This document shows, piece after piece, positions 25,931-34,896 of a stretch of DNA of 64,000 nt. The notes below the pieces were generated by a model that worked only from the letters and a program-made list of their open reading frames with translations, was not told the origin of the DNA and did no database searches. A program made the translations under genes and the position numbers. The first letter of the stretch is position 1. Each line of letters begins with the position of its first letter. The stretch is from Streptosporangium pseudovulgare (GTDB lineage Bacteria > Actinomycetota > Actinomycetes > Streptosporangiales > Streptosporangiaceae): the NCBI RefSeq assembly GCF_014648055.1, contig NZ_BMQJ01000011.1, positions 1 through 64,000 on the forward strand. Direction: 5' to 3'.

Positions 25931-27298
25931 TCAGCGGGAGGACACGCGGGCGAACCACCCGCCAGCCGCGGCGCACAGCACGGCCGGCAGCAGGAGCGCG
26001 GCCGCCGGGCCCGCCGGGGCGCCGAGGCCGGTGAGGGCTCCCATGGCGGCGACGCCGAGGGTCGCCCCGGTCTGGCGGGCGGCGTTGAGCACGCCTCCCG
26101 CGGACCCGGCCGTGCCCTCCGGGGCCGCGCCGATGACCGCGGCGGCCAGGGCCGGCAGGACGAACGACACCCCGAACCCGGTGAGCAGCAGCCCGAGGGC
26201 GAGCACGCCGTACCCGGCGCCGGCCCAGGCGGCCCAGCCGAGCACCGCGCCGCCGGCGGTCAGCAGCGCCGCACCGGCCGTGATGGGCGCCCGCGGGCCG
26301 CGGCGGGCCACGATCCGGCCGGTCAGCGGGGGGTTGAGCGCGAACGGCAGGGTCAGCGGCAGGAACGCCAGACCGCTGGCGACCGGGCCGAGATGGTGGT
26401 CGTGCCGCAGCAGCAGCGGCAGCACGAACAGGTCGCCGGTGAGGGCGAAGTTCACCGCCGCCCCCACCGCGAGGCCGGTCCGCACCCCCCGGCCGCGCAG
26501 CAGCGCCGGGTCGAGGACCGGCGCGGCACTGCGCCGCTCCCGCAGCGCGAACGCGGTCCCGGCGAGCACGGCGGCCGCCGCGGAGACCGCGACGTGGGCC
26601 CAGGACCCCGAGCCCGCGGCGATCAGCGCGTCGGTCAGCAGCGCCAGGGTGGCGCAGGCCGCGAGCTGCACCGTCCAGTCGACGCGCCGTTCGCCGCGCG
26701 GGCAGGCCACCGCCCGCCCGGCGGTCGTGGCCAGCACCAGCAACGCGAGCGGCACGTTGACCAGGAAGATCGCCCGCCAGCCGGCCAGCTCGACCAGCGC
26801 GCCGCCGGCGATCGGGCCCGCGGCGACCGCGGCCCCGCTGACGGCCGCCCAGGTCGCCACGGCGCGGGTGCGGCGGGCCGGGTCCGGGTACAGCCGCGCG
26901 ATCATCGCCATCGAGGCGGGCACACAGGCCGCCGCCGCGGCGCCGAGCACCGCACGCACCCCGACCAGCGCCCACAGCGCCGGCGCGAGGGCGCACAGCA
27001 GCGAGCCGAGGCCGAAGACCGCGACCCCGGCGCGGAAGACGCGGTGCGCGCCGTGACGGTCGGCGACCGCGCCGGCCGTCAGCAGCAGGGCGCCGAAGAC
27101 GACGGTGTAGCCGGTGGTCGCCCACTGCAGGCCGGCGACCGAGGTGTGCAGCGAGGCGGCCAGGTCCGGCTCGGCGACCGACAGCACGGTCATGTCGAGC
27201 AGCACCATGAAGTATCCGAGCGAGATGCCCAGGAGCGCGACCGGGTGCCCGGCCCGGCCGGTGCGCTCGCCGGGGATGGGTGATTCGACGGTGGTCAT
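25931..27298 (-). CDS. MFS transporter (DHA2-like)
   Basis: 455 aa with about 12-14 hydrophobic spans. LDMTVLSVAEPDLAASL in span 1, the motif A-like loop GAVADRHGAHRVFR and GPIAGGALVELAGWRAIF are standard drug-exporter features. It is divergently arranged with the LysR gene, whose operator-like palindrome lies between them. No cluster-type motif precedes it. It is probably a LysR-controlled resistance pump that sits inside the cluster. Confidence 0.88.
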   Translation of the reverse strand: MTTVESPIPGERTGRAGHPVALLGISLGYFMVLLDMTVLSVAEPDLAASLHTSVAGLQWATTGYTVVFGALLLTAGAVADRHGAHRVFRAGVAVFGLGSLLCALAPALWALVGVRAVLGAAAAACVPASMAMIARLYPDPARRTRAVATWAAVSGAAVAAGPIAGGALVELAGWRAIFLVNVPLALLVLATTAGRAVACPRGERRVDWTVQLAACATLALLTDALIAAGSGSWAHVAVSAAAAVLAGTAFALRERRSAAPVLDPALLRGRGVRTGLAVGAAVNFALTGDLFVLPLLLRHDHHLGPVASGLAFLPLTLPFALNPPLTGRIVARRGPRAPITAGAALLTAGGAVLGWAAWAGAGYGVLALGLLLTGFGVSFVLPALAAAVIGAAPEGTAGSAGGVLNAARQTGATLGVAAMGALTGLGAPAGPAAALLLPAVLCAAAGGWFARVSSR

Positions 27299-27352
27299 GG
27301 GGACCAACTGTCCGGCTCCCGGCTTCCGGGCTCCACCGGGCCGTCCGTACAC

Positions 27353-27375
27353 TCCGTTCGGGAATTCCGAACGGA
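27353..27375. promoter_or_regulatory. LysR-type operator palindrome
   Basis: TCCGTTCGG-GAATT-CCGAACGGA: 9-bp perfect arms around a 5-bp centre, containing the T-N11-A core of LysR boxes. It lies in the 97-nt divergent gap between the MFS and LysR genes. Confidence 0.75.
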
Positions 27376-27395
27376 ACGGGCGATCGGGGGACGGC

Positions 27396-28274
27396 GTGGA
27401 GCTACGCCAGTTGCGGACCTTCGAGGCGGTGGCGCGCGACGGCACGGTGACCGACGCGGCCAACGAGCTGGGGCTGGCGCCCTCCACCGTCTCCGAGCAG
27501 ATCCGCGCACTGGAGAGGTCGCTGGGCGTGCCGCTGTTCGAGCGGACCGCGCGGGGGATGCGGCCGACCGGCGCGGGCGAACGGATGCTGCCCTGGGCCC
27601 GGCGGCTGCTGGACGCCGCCGAGCAGGCGCGCTGCGAGGTGACCGGGCGGCCGAGGGTGCTGCGGCTGGGCGCGCTGGAGACGATCGCCGCCACGCTCGT
27701 CCCCCGGGTGCTGGCCCGGCTCGCCGAGCGCCGCCCCGGCCTGGCCGTGGAGGTCGCCCCCGCGGTGAGCCGGGACGAACTGCTCTCCGGGGTCGCCGGC
27801 GGGCGGCTGGAGGCGGCGCTGCTGCTGGACACCGGGGAGGCGCTGGGCGGTCTCGGCTTCCCGCCGCCGGCCGGACCCCTGACGTTCCTCGACCTCGACC
27901 CCGTCCCGCTCGCCCTGGTCGCCGCGCCCGGCCACCGGCTGGCCGGCCGCTCCCCCGTGCTGCCCGGCGACCTGGCCGGTGAGCGGCTGCTGGTCAACGT
28001 GCCGGCCTGCTCCTTCTGGATGGCCGCCGACCGGGTCCTCGGGCCGGGCCCGGAGCGGGTCCGGGCCGGCGGGGTCGCGGTGATGCGGGCCTGGGCCGAG
28101 CGGGGCCTGGGGATCGCGCTGCTGCCGGAGTTCGCCGTGGCGGAGGCGCTGCGGTCCGGCGCGCTGACCCGGCTCGGCCTGGCCGTCCCGGACCTGCGGC
28201 TGCGGCTGGTCTGGCGCGGCGACCGGGAGGACCTGCCCGGCCTGCGCGACGTGCTGTACGCCGCCGCGGCCTGA
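27396..28274 (+). CDS. LysR-family transcriptional regulator
   Basis: 292 aa. The N-terminal winged HTH is canonical (ELRQLRTFEAVARDGTVTDAA, then LAPSTVSEQIRALE and LFERTARGMRPT). The effector domain follows from about residue 90. GTG 27396 is preceded by GGGGGA. It is divergent from the MFS gene and a palindromic T-N11-A site lies between, so it most likely controls that exporter and itself. Nothing in the sequence ties it to the 12-copy cluster motif. Confidence 0.92.
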   Translation: MELRQLRTFEAVARDGTVTDAANELGLAPSTVSEQIRALERSLGVPLFERTARGMRPTGAGERMLPWARRLLDAAEQARCEVTGRPRVLRLGALETIAATLVPRVLARLAERRPGLAVEVAPAVSRDELLSGVAGGRLEAALLLDTGEALGGLGFPPPAGPLTFLDLDPVPLALVAAPGHRLAGRSPVLPGDLAGERLLVNVPACSFWMAADRVLGPGPERVRAGGVAVMRAWAERGLGIALLPEFAVAEALRSGALTRLGLAVPDLRLRLVWRGDREDLPGLRDVLYAAAA

Positions 28275-28352
28275 CCGCCGCGCCGTACCGCGCGCGCCGT
28301 CTCCTCGGGGGCCGCCCGCGCGGCGCCCGGAGGTACGGCGGACGGCGGCGGG

Positions 28353-29249
28353 TCAGCCGGTGACGGTGGCGGGGGCGGTGCCGGAGGCGACGTCCACGCC
28401 GGCCGCGCGGCGGGTCTCCTCGTCCTCCAGCATGATGTACGGGTCGTTCATCTCCACCCAGCCCAGGCCGGGCGGGCAGCGGTCGTAGCCGAGGAGCCGC
28501 CTGACCTCCTCGGGGTAGGCCAGCACCTTCTCCCTGGGCACCGCGAGATACTGGTTCTCCTCCTGGCGGAGGTTGCCCAGGTCCAGCGAGATGGTCATGC
28601 CGGTGCGCGGCACGGTGGTGACGTTGCGGCCGCCGCCGTGGTAGACGCCGCCCAGCCAGATGAGGCACGACCCGGCCGGCATCTCGGTGGGGATGGCCTC
28701 CTCGGCCTTCGGCGCGCGCTCGTCGTCCCAGTGGTGGCTCCCCGGGATGACCAGGGTGCCGCCGTTGTCGGCGGTGAACTCGCTCATCCCGAGCATCATC
28801 TGCACCCGGCTGGTCGTGCCCGGGTGCGAGCGCAGGTGCAGCGCGTCGTCGCGGTGCAGGGGCTGCTTGCCCTGGCCCTGGTGGATCTGGATCAGCTGCG
28901 TGGCGCTGATCTGGATGGTGGGGATCATCTCCTGCCGGGACCGGCCGATCCACATGGGGATCGGCCGCTGCATGATGGCGCGGGCCGCCCCCAGGTAGAG
29001 GCGCTGGGTGACCACCGGCGTCAGGCGCGTGGTGCGGGCGAACAGCGAGGACACCCGCCTGGTCCGCAGCCCGTCGTACCAGTTGTCGCTGTATGCCTGG
29101 GAGTCCAGGTAGGGGCCGAGGTCGTCCCACAGCCCGGCGAGGGTCTCCTGGTCGACGAAGTCCTCGACGACGACGGCCCCGTCCCGTTCCAGGATCTCGA
29201 CGACATCGTCGAGATCGGCGTCCGGCCTCACCCTGATCAGGCCAGCCAT
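28353..29249 (-). CDS. Phytanoyl-CoA dioxygenase family (Fe(II)/2-oxoglutarate) enzyme
   Basis: 298 aa. The metal facial triad is visible as H-x-D in LHRDDALHL (about residues 136-138) with a distal His in VIPGSHHWDDERA or further on; TTVPRTGMTISLDLG supplies the Arg expected for 2-oxoglutarate binding. Members hydroxylate, halogenate or desaturate amino acids and natural products. The gene lies 147 nt downstream of the aminomutase gene on the same strand and probably shares its transcript, so beta-hydroxylation of the aromatic amino acid unit or a sugar/aglycone hydroxylation is plausible. Start ATG 29249 has AAAGGCGG upstream. Confidence 0.82.
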   Translation of the reverse strand: MAGLIRVRPDADLDDVVEILERDGAVVVEDFVDQETLAGLWDDLGPYLDSQAYSDNWYDGLRTRRVSSLFARTTRLTPVVTQRLYLGAARAIMQRPIPMWIGRSRQEMIPTIQISATQLIQIHQGQGKQPLHRDDALHLRSHPGTTSRVQMMLGMSEFTADNGGTLVIPGSHHWDDERAPKAEEAIPTEMPAGSCLIWLGGVYHGGGRNVTTVPRTGMTISLDLGNLRQEENQYLAVPREKVLAYPEEVRRLLGYDRCPPGLGWVEMNDPYIMLEDEETRRAAGVDVASGTAPATVTG

Positions 29250-29396
29250 GGTGAACCGCCTTTCTCCGCGATCCGTTTCCGTGCTCGTTTCCGTGCTCGG
29301 TACGGCCGGCGGGCGGGCGGCCCGCCGGCCCGTGCCCGCCGTACGGCCGTCCCCCGGCCTCGCGGCGGGCGGGCGGTCGTACGGCGGGCCGGCCCC

Positions 29397-31058
29397 TCAG
29401 CGCAGCTCGACGTCGCTTCGGGTGACGGCGCCGACGAACTCGCCGCGGGACAGCGCCGCGGCCACCAGCTCGATGTCGTCGGCCATGTAGCGGTCGTGGC
29501 TCAGCGTCGGCACCAGCGACCGCACCGCGTCGTAGGTCGCCCTGCCCGCCGGGCTGAGCCGGTCGTAGCGGCCGGACACGTCCACCGCCTGCGCCGCGGC
29601 GAGGAACTCCACCGCGAGGATCCTGGTGTTGTTCTGCATGACCCGCCGCGCGTTGCGGGTGGCGATCAGGCCCATGCTGACGACGTCCTGGTTGTCGCCG
29701 TTGGACGGCACGCTCTGGGTGCTGGCCGGGCCGATGGTGCGGTTCTCGGCGACCAGCGCGGTCGCCGGATACTGGGCGCCGGCGAACCCGCTGTTGAGGC
29801 CCGGGTCGCCCGCGACGAGGAACTCCGGCAGGCCGTTGCTGAGGTGCCGGTTGAGCAGCCGGTTGGTGCGGCGCTCGGAGAAGACGCCGAGCTGGGTGAG
29901 GGCGATGGTGAGGAAGTCCATCGCGAAGGCGACCGGCTGGCCGTGGAAGTTGGCCCCGTGGAAGACCTCCTGGCCCTCGAAGACCAGCGGGTTGTCGTTG
30001 GAGGAGTTCAGCTCGGTCTCCAGCACGCCCGTCACGTGGTACAGCGTGTCGCGGACGGCGCCGACGACCTGCGGGATGGCGCGCAGCGTGTAGGCCTTCT
30101 GCAGGTAGACCTCGGTACGGTGCACACCGCCGTCCGCGTCCCCGTGCGAGCCGCGCCGGGAGGCCTCGCGCGACTTCAGGGCGCGCAGGCGGTCGGGGTC
30201 GGCGCTGAGCGCGCGGCGCAGGTCGCTGTGTTCGACGGCCAGCTCGCTGCCGCGCAGCAGGGCCCGCATGTTCGCCGCGCTGTCGATCTGGCCCCGGTGC
30301 GGGCGGGCGATGTCGTGCCCCTCGGCCCCGAACGGGCTGGTCGAGCTCTGCAGGACCTCGCAGATCAGGGCGGTGACGATCTCGGCCTGGCGGATCTGGT
30401 CCATGGCGCGCCCGGCCAGCAGGCAGCCCACGCCGGTCATCGCGGAGGTCCCGTTGATCAGCGCGAGCCCCTCCTTGAACCGCAGCTGCAGCGGTTCGAT
30501 GCCGAACTCCCGCAGGACCCGCGCGGTCTCGACGCGGCGGCCCTCGCGCAGGACGTATCCCTCGCCGATGAGGGTGGAGGCGACGTGCGCGAGCGGGGCC
30601 AGGTCGCCGCTGGCGCCGAGGGAGCCGATCTCGGGGATGGCGGGGGTGATGCCCAGGTTGAGGTAGAGCGCGAGGCGCTCCAGCAGCTCGGGACGCACCG
30701 CCGAGTACCCCTTGGACAGGGCGTTCAGCCGGGCCGCGACGACCGCCCTCGCCTCGTCCTGGGCGAAGGTCGGGCCGACGCCCGCGCTGTGGCTGCGGAC
30801 CAGGTTGGTCTGCAGCTCCACCTCCTTGTCGGTGTCGACCAGCATGTAGATCATCTCGCCGTAGCCGGTGGTCACGCCGTACACGGGGATGCCCTGCCGG
30901 ATGATGTCCTCGAACATGTCGCGGTTGGCCGCGGCCTTGGACAGCGTCTCGGAGGAGACGACGCAGGCGGCGCCGTCCTCGGCGACCTGCCGCACGGCGG
31001 CGATGTCCAGGGTCTCGCCATCGAAGTCGACCGACGTTTGGGTCTCGACCAGAGTCAA
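29397..31058 (-). CDS. MIO-dependent tyrosine 2,3-aminomutase / ammonia-lyase family, SgcC4-like
   Basis: 553 aa. The MIO-forming triad Ala149-Ser150-Gly151 is in GSLGASGDLAPLAH. The catalytic Tyr60 is in VYGVTTGYGE, and LNSSNDNPLVF and GDNQDVVSMG are family signatures. The sequence is strikingly like the C-1027 tyrosine aminomutase as I remember it, including the YGEMIYM and ASTQSVPSNGDNQ stretches, so conversion of L-tyrosine to beta-tyrosine is the best call; phenylalanine cannot be excluded. A ~15-residue Arg/Gly-rich insertion is present at about residue 285-305. TTG 31058 is preferred over GTG 31067 because GAGGTG sits 6 nt ahead of it. A cluster promoter copy lies far upstream. Confidence 0.92.
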   Translation of the reverse strand: MTLVETQTSVDFDGETLDIAAVRQVAEDGAACVVSSETLSKAAANRDMFEDIIRQGIPVYGVTTGYGEMIYMLVDTDKEVELQTNLVRSHSAGVGPTFAQDEARAVVAARLNALSKGYSAVRPELLERLALYLNLGITPAIPEIGSLGASGDLAPLAHVASTLIGEGYVLREGRRVETARVLREFGIEPLQLRFKEGLALINGTSAMTGVGCLLAGRAMDQIRQAEIVTALICEVLQSSTSPFGAEGHDIARPHRGQIDSAANMRALLRGSELAVEHSDLRRALSADPDRLRALKSREASRRGSHGDADGGVHRTEVYLQKAYTLRAIPQVVGAVRDTLYHVTGVLETELNSSNDNPLVFEGQEVFHGANFHGQPVAFAMDFLTIALTQLGVFSERRTNRLLNRHLSNGLPEFLVAGDPGLNSGFAGAQYPATALVAENRTIGPASTQSVPSNGDNQDVVSMGLIATRNARRVMQNNTRILAVEFLAAAQAVDVSGRYDRLSPAGRATYDAVRSLVPTLSHDRYMADDIELVAAALSRGEFVGAVTRSDVELR

Positions 31059-31316
31059 GTTTCTCACCTCGCCAGAGAGGGGCTAACGGCTTCAGCGGGT
31101 ACGGCTTGTGCGTCGACCGGGGCGGCCGTGCGGTGCGCGGGACGTCGGGTCGCGACGTGAATTCCCCCACGGCAGCGAATTACGGCCGAAAATGACGGTC
31201 GATGTTCCGCGTGGAACGGCGTCGGCCGAATTCCGGCGCGAATACCGGGGAGCGTCGGCGATGTCTTCGCCGGCGGCTCCCGCGGCATACGGGATATGCG
31301 CGGTCCTCACCACGAC

Positions 31317-31358
31317 ATCGTCACGTCCGGGCGTCTCCCGGTGCATCTTCTGGCGTGC
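31317..31358 (-). promoter_or_regulatory. Cluster promoter motif, copy g (aminomutase-dioxygenase)
   Basis: Coding strand GCACGCCAGAAGATGC (31358 to 31343), 20 nt, GACGAT (31322 to 31317). It lies 258 nt before the aminomutase start, the longest leader among the 12 sites. Confidence 0.78.
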
Positions 31359-31488
31359 TGGCCCCCGGGCGCGCCGCCCGCCACGCGGCGCCGCACCCGG
31401 GACTCGCCCTGTTCTCCCTGGTCATCCGATGATGAACGATCCCGGAGCCGCCGGTATACGGAACGGGTGACAGGAAGCGGCCGGGGGA

Positions 31489-31504
31489 AGGCAACATGTT
31501 GCCT
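31489..31504. promoter_or_regulatory. 16-bp perfect palindrome in a large non-coding gap
   Basis: AGGCAACATGTTGCCT is fully self-complementary. It sits in the 752-nt gap 31059-31810, which is AT-richer than its surroundings and holds promoter copy g but no gene I can support. It could be an operator for a TetR- or MerR-like factor; the regulator is unknown. Confidence 0.45.
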
Positions 31505-31810
31505 CCGCTGCGCCTTGCCGTAAAGCCCCGCCGATCGCAGAGTTTCCACATGAGAGAAAACCAGCGCATTATGGAATCGCTTCGGAAGTCCTGCGACGGG
31601 ACCACCTGGGACTAGCCGCGGCCCCGGCGTCGATGGGATTTCGTGGCTTGACCGGTCGCGGTGGCCGGGTCGCGAAAGCGCGGGGCTACCGCCGATCTTT
31701 CGGATGTCCACGCCGAAGGATCGCCACGGGAGCCGCGCTCGTGTCCTCATCCTCACCGATCGCCCCGTGTCCTGACCGGCTCACCGCTGCGACACGGAAC
31801 AGGGACTTTC

Positions 31811-32779
31811 TCACCGCCAATCGCCGTCCCACTGTTCCTCCACCCCGTGCACCGTCCACGGCCGGAGCTTGTCGGGGTTGCGTACCGCCCAAATGCGCTT
31901 GATCCGGTCACCTACGACGTCGCACGCCGCCACCGTCACGATGACGCCGTCCTGCTGGGCCACCAGGCCGGGCTGACCGTTCACCGTGCGCTCCAGGAGC
32001 GTCATGTCGGGTGCCCTGCGGGTGATGGCGATGATGTAGCGGGCTATCTGCTCGCCGCCTTCGATCGGGCGGAGCCCGGCGCTGACGATACCGCCGCCGT
32101 CGACGACCGCCGTGGCGCCGGGGTCGAGGAGGTCGATGAGGGCGTCGATGTCCTTGGCCTCCCATGCCCGCTTGAAGTCCCTGACGATGCCGGCCCGCTG
32201 GGCCGCCGGAGCTGCGGGAGACCGCGAGGCGCGGATGCGGCGGCGGGCCGAGAAGGCCAGTTGGCGACATGCCGCCGGGGTCCGGCCGACGGTCTCGGCC
32301 ACTTCGGCGAAGGAGTAGCCGAAGACATCGTGCAGGATGAGCGCGACGCGCTCGGCCGGGGTCATCGATTCGAGCACGACCAGGAAGGCCATGCTGATCG
32401 ACTCGTCGAGGGTGACCCGGTCGGCCGGGTCGATCGTGGCGTCGCCCGGCCGCCCACCTGGCCACTCCATACGATCGGGCAGCGGCTCCGGGATCCATTC
32501 GCCCACGTAGCTCTCGCGGCGGGCCCGTGCCGAGCCGAGCAGGTCCAGGCAGATGCGACCGGCGACCTTCGTCAACCAGCCGCCGGGGGACTCGATGGCC
32601 TCCTGCCGCTGCCGGGGCATGGCGTACCAGCGGGCGTAGGTCTCCTGGACGACGTCCTCAGCCTCGGCCAGGGAGCCGAGGAGCCGGTACGCGAGATTGA
32701 TCAGCTGACGCCGCTCGCTCATGATCGCGCTCAGGCCCGGATCGAGCCGGCCGTCTCCTGGTCCGGATGGGGTGGTCAT
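31811..32779 (-). CDS. ECF41-type sigma factor with SnoaL-like C-terminal domain
   Basis: 322 aa. Region 2 is near residue 25-95 (LINLAYRLLGSLAEAEDVVQETYARW, GGWLTKVAGRICLDLL), region 4 at about 140-195 (ALILHDVFGYSFAEVAETVGRTPAACRQLAFSARRRI), and a SnoaL_2-like domain follows from about 205. The DGGG motif characteristic of ECF41 is present (VVDGGGIVSAG). Family members have no separate anti-sigma factor; the C-terminal domain modulates activity. ECF41 genes usually neighbour oxidoreductase, DoxX or carboxymuconolactone-decarboxylase genes, and here a DoxX-like and an FAD oxidoreductase gene diverge from it. It looks like a resident stress module rather than a biosynthetic gene. Confidence 0.92.
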   Translation of the reverse strand: MTTPSGPGDGRLDPGLSAIMSERRQLINLAYRLLGSLAEAEDVVQETYARWYAMPRQRQEAIESPGGWLTKVAGRICLDLLGSARARRESYVGEWIPEPLPDRMEWPGGRPGDATIDPADRVTLDESISMAFLVVLESMTPAERVALILHDVFGYSFAEVAETVGRTPAACRQLAFSARRRIRASRSPAAPAAQRAGIVRDFKRAWEAKDIDALIDLLDPGATAVVDGGGIVSAGLRPIEGGEQIARYIIAITRRAPDMTLLERTVNGQPGLVAQQDGVIVTVAACDVVGDRIKRIWAVRNPDKLRPWTVHGVEEQWDGDWR

Positions 32780-32902
32780 GGTGCCGACGGCTCCCTTGCT
32801 CGTAGCTGCCCTTCACCGGTCCGACGAGACAGCGCACCGGATTGTGAGGTCGGCGCGTCGCCTGACATTTCCAGCAGTCGCTTCGTCGGACTACTGGGAC
32901 AC

Positions 32903-33083
32903 CGGGCCGCAAGGCTCGAACACCGCTGAGATCGAGAAGGGGAACCTCACCGTGCCCACGCACACGTCGCCTCCTCGCACACGCTCAGACGGTCGTACCT
33001 CACTCCGCTCATCACGCGATGCCTGCCGGAGACGCGCGGCGGTCAGCGACGCGCCGGCCGGCTCGCTCAACGAAAGCTCTTGA
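32903..33083 (+). pseudogene. Duplicated leader and possible truncated first exon-like remnant of the FAD oxidoreductase gene
   Basis: A ~60-bp segment (about 32903-32965) repeats the leader, ribosome site and first codons of the oxidoreductase gene at 33574 (about 33521-33585): CGCAAG.CTCGAACACC, GATCGAGAAG and a start followed by CCCACGC. Here the start would be GTG 32952 and the frame runs only 43 codons to a TGA at 33081-33083, ending just before the DoxX-like gene. It may be a decayed gene copy or a real short peptide. The rest of the 328-nt gap 32780-33107 shows nothing I can assign. Confidence 0.4.
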
Positions 33084-33107
33084 AGCTGACGACCACAGAG
33101 AGGTCTC

Positions 33108-33461
33108 ATGTTCACCGCTTATATCGCGATCACCATCTTCGCCTCGGTGCTGAACGGCAGCGCTGCCGTCATCTACCTGATCGGCCACGAGTTCCCAAAG
33201 GCCCAGCTGGACATGAAGGGTTTGCCGCGGGCGTGGGGACCGGTGTTCGGCATGATGCTGGCGGCGGGCGCTTTGGGGCTGCTGGGCGGGCTCGCCCTGC
33301 CCATGCTGGGGACACTCGCTGCCTCCGGCCTCGTGCTGTACTACACCATCGCGCTCCTTGCGCACCTGCGAGTGGGCTCCCGCGCGCTCGTGAACTGGGG
33401 GGGATTCTTCGCCACCGCGGTGGCCGCACTGGCCGTGAACCTGCTCTACCACTGGACGTGA
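33108..33461 (+). CDS. DoxX-like small membrane protein
   Basis: 117 aa, four hydrophobic spans: FTAYIAITIFASVLNGSAAV at the start, AWGPVFGMMLAAGALGLLGG, AASGLVLYYTIALLAHL and FFATAVAALAVNLLYHW. The GLPRAWGPVFGMML segment matches DoxX-like/DUF family proteins found beside ECF41 sigma factors. AGAGAGG precedes ATG 33108. It is followed 112 nt later by an FAD oxidoreductase gene, suggesting a small redox/membrane stress unit controlled by the divergent sigma factor. Confidence 0.82.
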   Translation: MFTAYIAITIFASVLNGSAAVIYLIGHEFPKAQLDMKGLPRAWGPVFGMMLAAGALGLLGGLALPMLGTLAASGLVLYYTIALLAHLRVGSRALVNWGGFFATAVAALAVNLLYHWT

Positions 33462-33573
33462 TCTGTGGAGACAGGCGCACTCACCTGGCCGCCGCGGCAC
33501 GGCGGATGAAGACCGGCCCCATCGGGTCGCAAGCCTCGAACACCTTCCGAGATCGAGAAGAGAAGGCCTCGCC

Positions 33574-34767
33574 ATGTCCACGCCCGCACGCCACACACCC
33601 AACAAGGTCGTCGTCATCGGTGGCGGTTACGCCGGAGCACTCGCGGCCAACCGTCTGCGGATACGCACCGACGTCGATATCACCGTGGTCAACTCCCGCC
33701 CGGAGTTCGTCGAACGAGTCCGGCTGCACCAGTTCGCGGCCGGCACCGGCGAGGCCACGGTGGACTACGGCACGCTGCTCGGCGAAGGCGTCCGGTTGGT
33801 CGTCGACAGCGCCACGCGTATCGACACCGCCGCCCGCACGGTACGGCTGGCGTCGGGCCGCGCGCTGGACTACGACCACGTCATCTACGCGGTCGGCAGC
33901 ACCGGGGCGATACCGTCATCGGTGCCCGGCGCGGCCGAGTTCGCGCTCGGCATCGCCGAACTCGAGTCCGCGCGGCGGCTGCGCGCCAGGCTGGAGGAGT
34001 TGCCCCTGGACGCTCCGGTCACCGTGGTCGGCGGCGGGTTGACCGGCATCGAGACGGCCGCCGAGCTGGCCGAGCGAGGACGCGCGATCACGCTGGTGTG
34101 CGGCCGGATCCTGGCGCCGTCATTCGGCGCACGGGGCCGCCGAGCCGTGGCCAAATGGCTGTCCCGGCACGGTGTCGTGGTGCTCGAGGCCGCCGTGGTG
34201 AGCGAGGTCCGGCCGGATGCGGTCGTCTTCGCCGACGGTACGGCGCGTGCGAGCGCGCTGACCATCTGGGCGGGCGGGTTCGGTGTGCCGGAGTTGGCGG
34301 CCGCGAGTGGGTTGCGGACCGATGCGCTCGGCCGGCTGCTCACCGACGAGACGCTGACCAGCGTCGACGACGACCGCATCGTCGCGGCCGGGGACGCCGC
34401 TTCACCGTCGGGCCGGCCTCTGCGGATGAGCTGCTACGCCGCCGGGCCGCTCGGGGCACAAGCCGCCGACACCGTGCTGAGCCGCATCGCGGGAACCGAA
34501 CCGGCGATGATCGACCTGGCCTTCTCAGGGGCGTGTGTCAGCCTCGGCCGGCGCACTGCCGTACGACAGCTCGCCCGCAAGGACGACCACCCGGTGAACG
34601 CCTACGTCGGCGGCCGCGTGGGCGCGGCGATCAAAGAGGCGACCTGCAAGTTCGCGGTGTCGAGGATCCGCCGCGAGGCCCGCAAGCCGACTTCCGCCAT
34701 GTGGCTGAAGGGCGGCTCGCGTCCCGAGCAGCCGGCCCCCGCTCCGCGCGGGGCCGCCTCCCCATGA
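33574..34767 (+). CDS. NDH-2-like FAD/NAD(P)-dependent oxidoreductase
   Basis: 397 aa. The FAD dinucleotide-binding motif VVVIGGGYAGALAANRL is at the N-terminus, the second (NAD(P)H) motif VTVVGGGLTGIETAAELAERG at about 150, and an ATG-like motif VAAGDAASPSG near 270. Members transfer electrons from NAD(P)H to quinones. The gene is the usual companion of ECF41 sigma factors, so it is likely their target. Its leader is duplicated about 620 bp upstream. Confidence 0.88.
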   Translation: MSTPARHTPNKVVVIGGGYAGALAANRLRIRTDVDITVVNSRPEFVERVRLHQFAAGTGEATVDYGTLLGEGVRLVVDSATRIDTAARTVRLASGRALDYDHVIYAVGSTGAIPSSVPGAAEFALGIAELESARRLRARLEELPLDAPVTVVGGGLTGIETAAELAERGRAITLVCGRILAPSFGARGRRAVAKWLSRHGVVVLEAAVVSEVRPDAVVFADGTARASALTIWAGGFGVPELAAASGLRTDALGRLLTDETLTSVDDDRIVAAGDAASPSGRPLRMSCYAAGPLGAQAADTVLSRIAGTEPAMIDLAFSGACVSLGRRTAVRQLARKDDHPVNAYVGGRVGAAIKEATCKFAVSRIRREARKPTSAMWLKGGSRPEQPAPAPRGAASP

Positions 34768-34896
34768 CCGCCGACGAGCATGCCGATCCCGCGGTCAGCA
34801 CCAAGATGACCGCCGGACGACGCCGTACCTCATGCGGGTCACACCGATCGGGAAGCTCCGGCGATCTTCGTACCGGCGGGACCGGCGGGAGATCTT

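Noticed and set aside
22740-27125. A 1461-codon minus-strand frame opposite the two flavin monooxygenases
   Set aside because: Its sequence is low-complexity Gly/Ala/Arg/Pro with no family motifs, and the + strand genes have clear domains and ribosome sites.
31321-31605. A 94-codon minus-strand frame in the 752-nt gap
   Set aside because: No ribosome site, no family resemblance, and it overlaps the promoter motif copy g and the palindrome.
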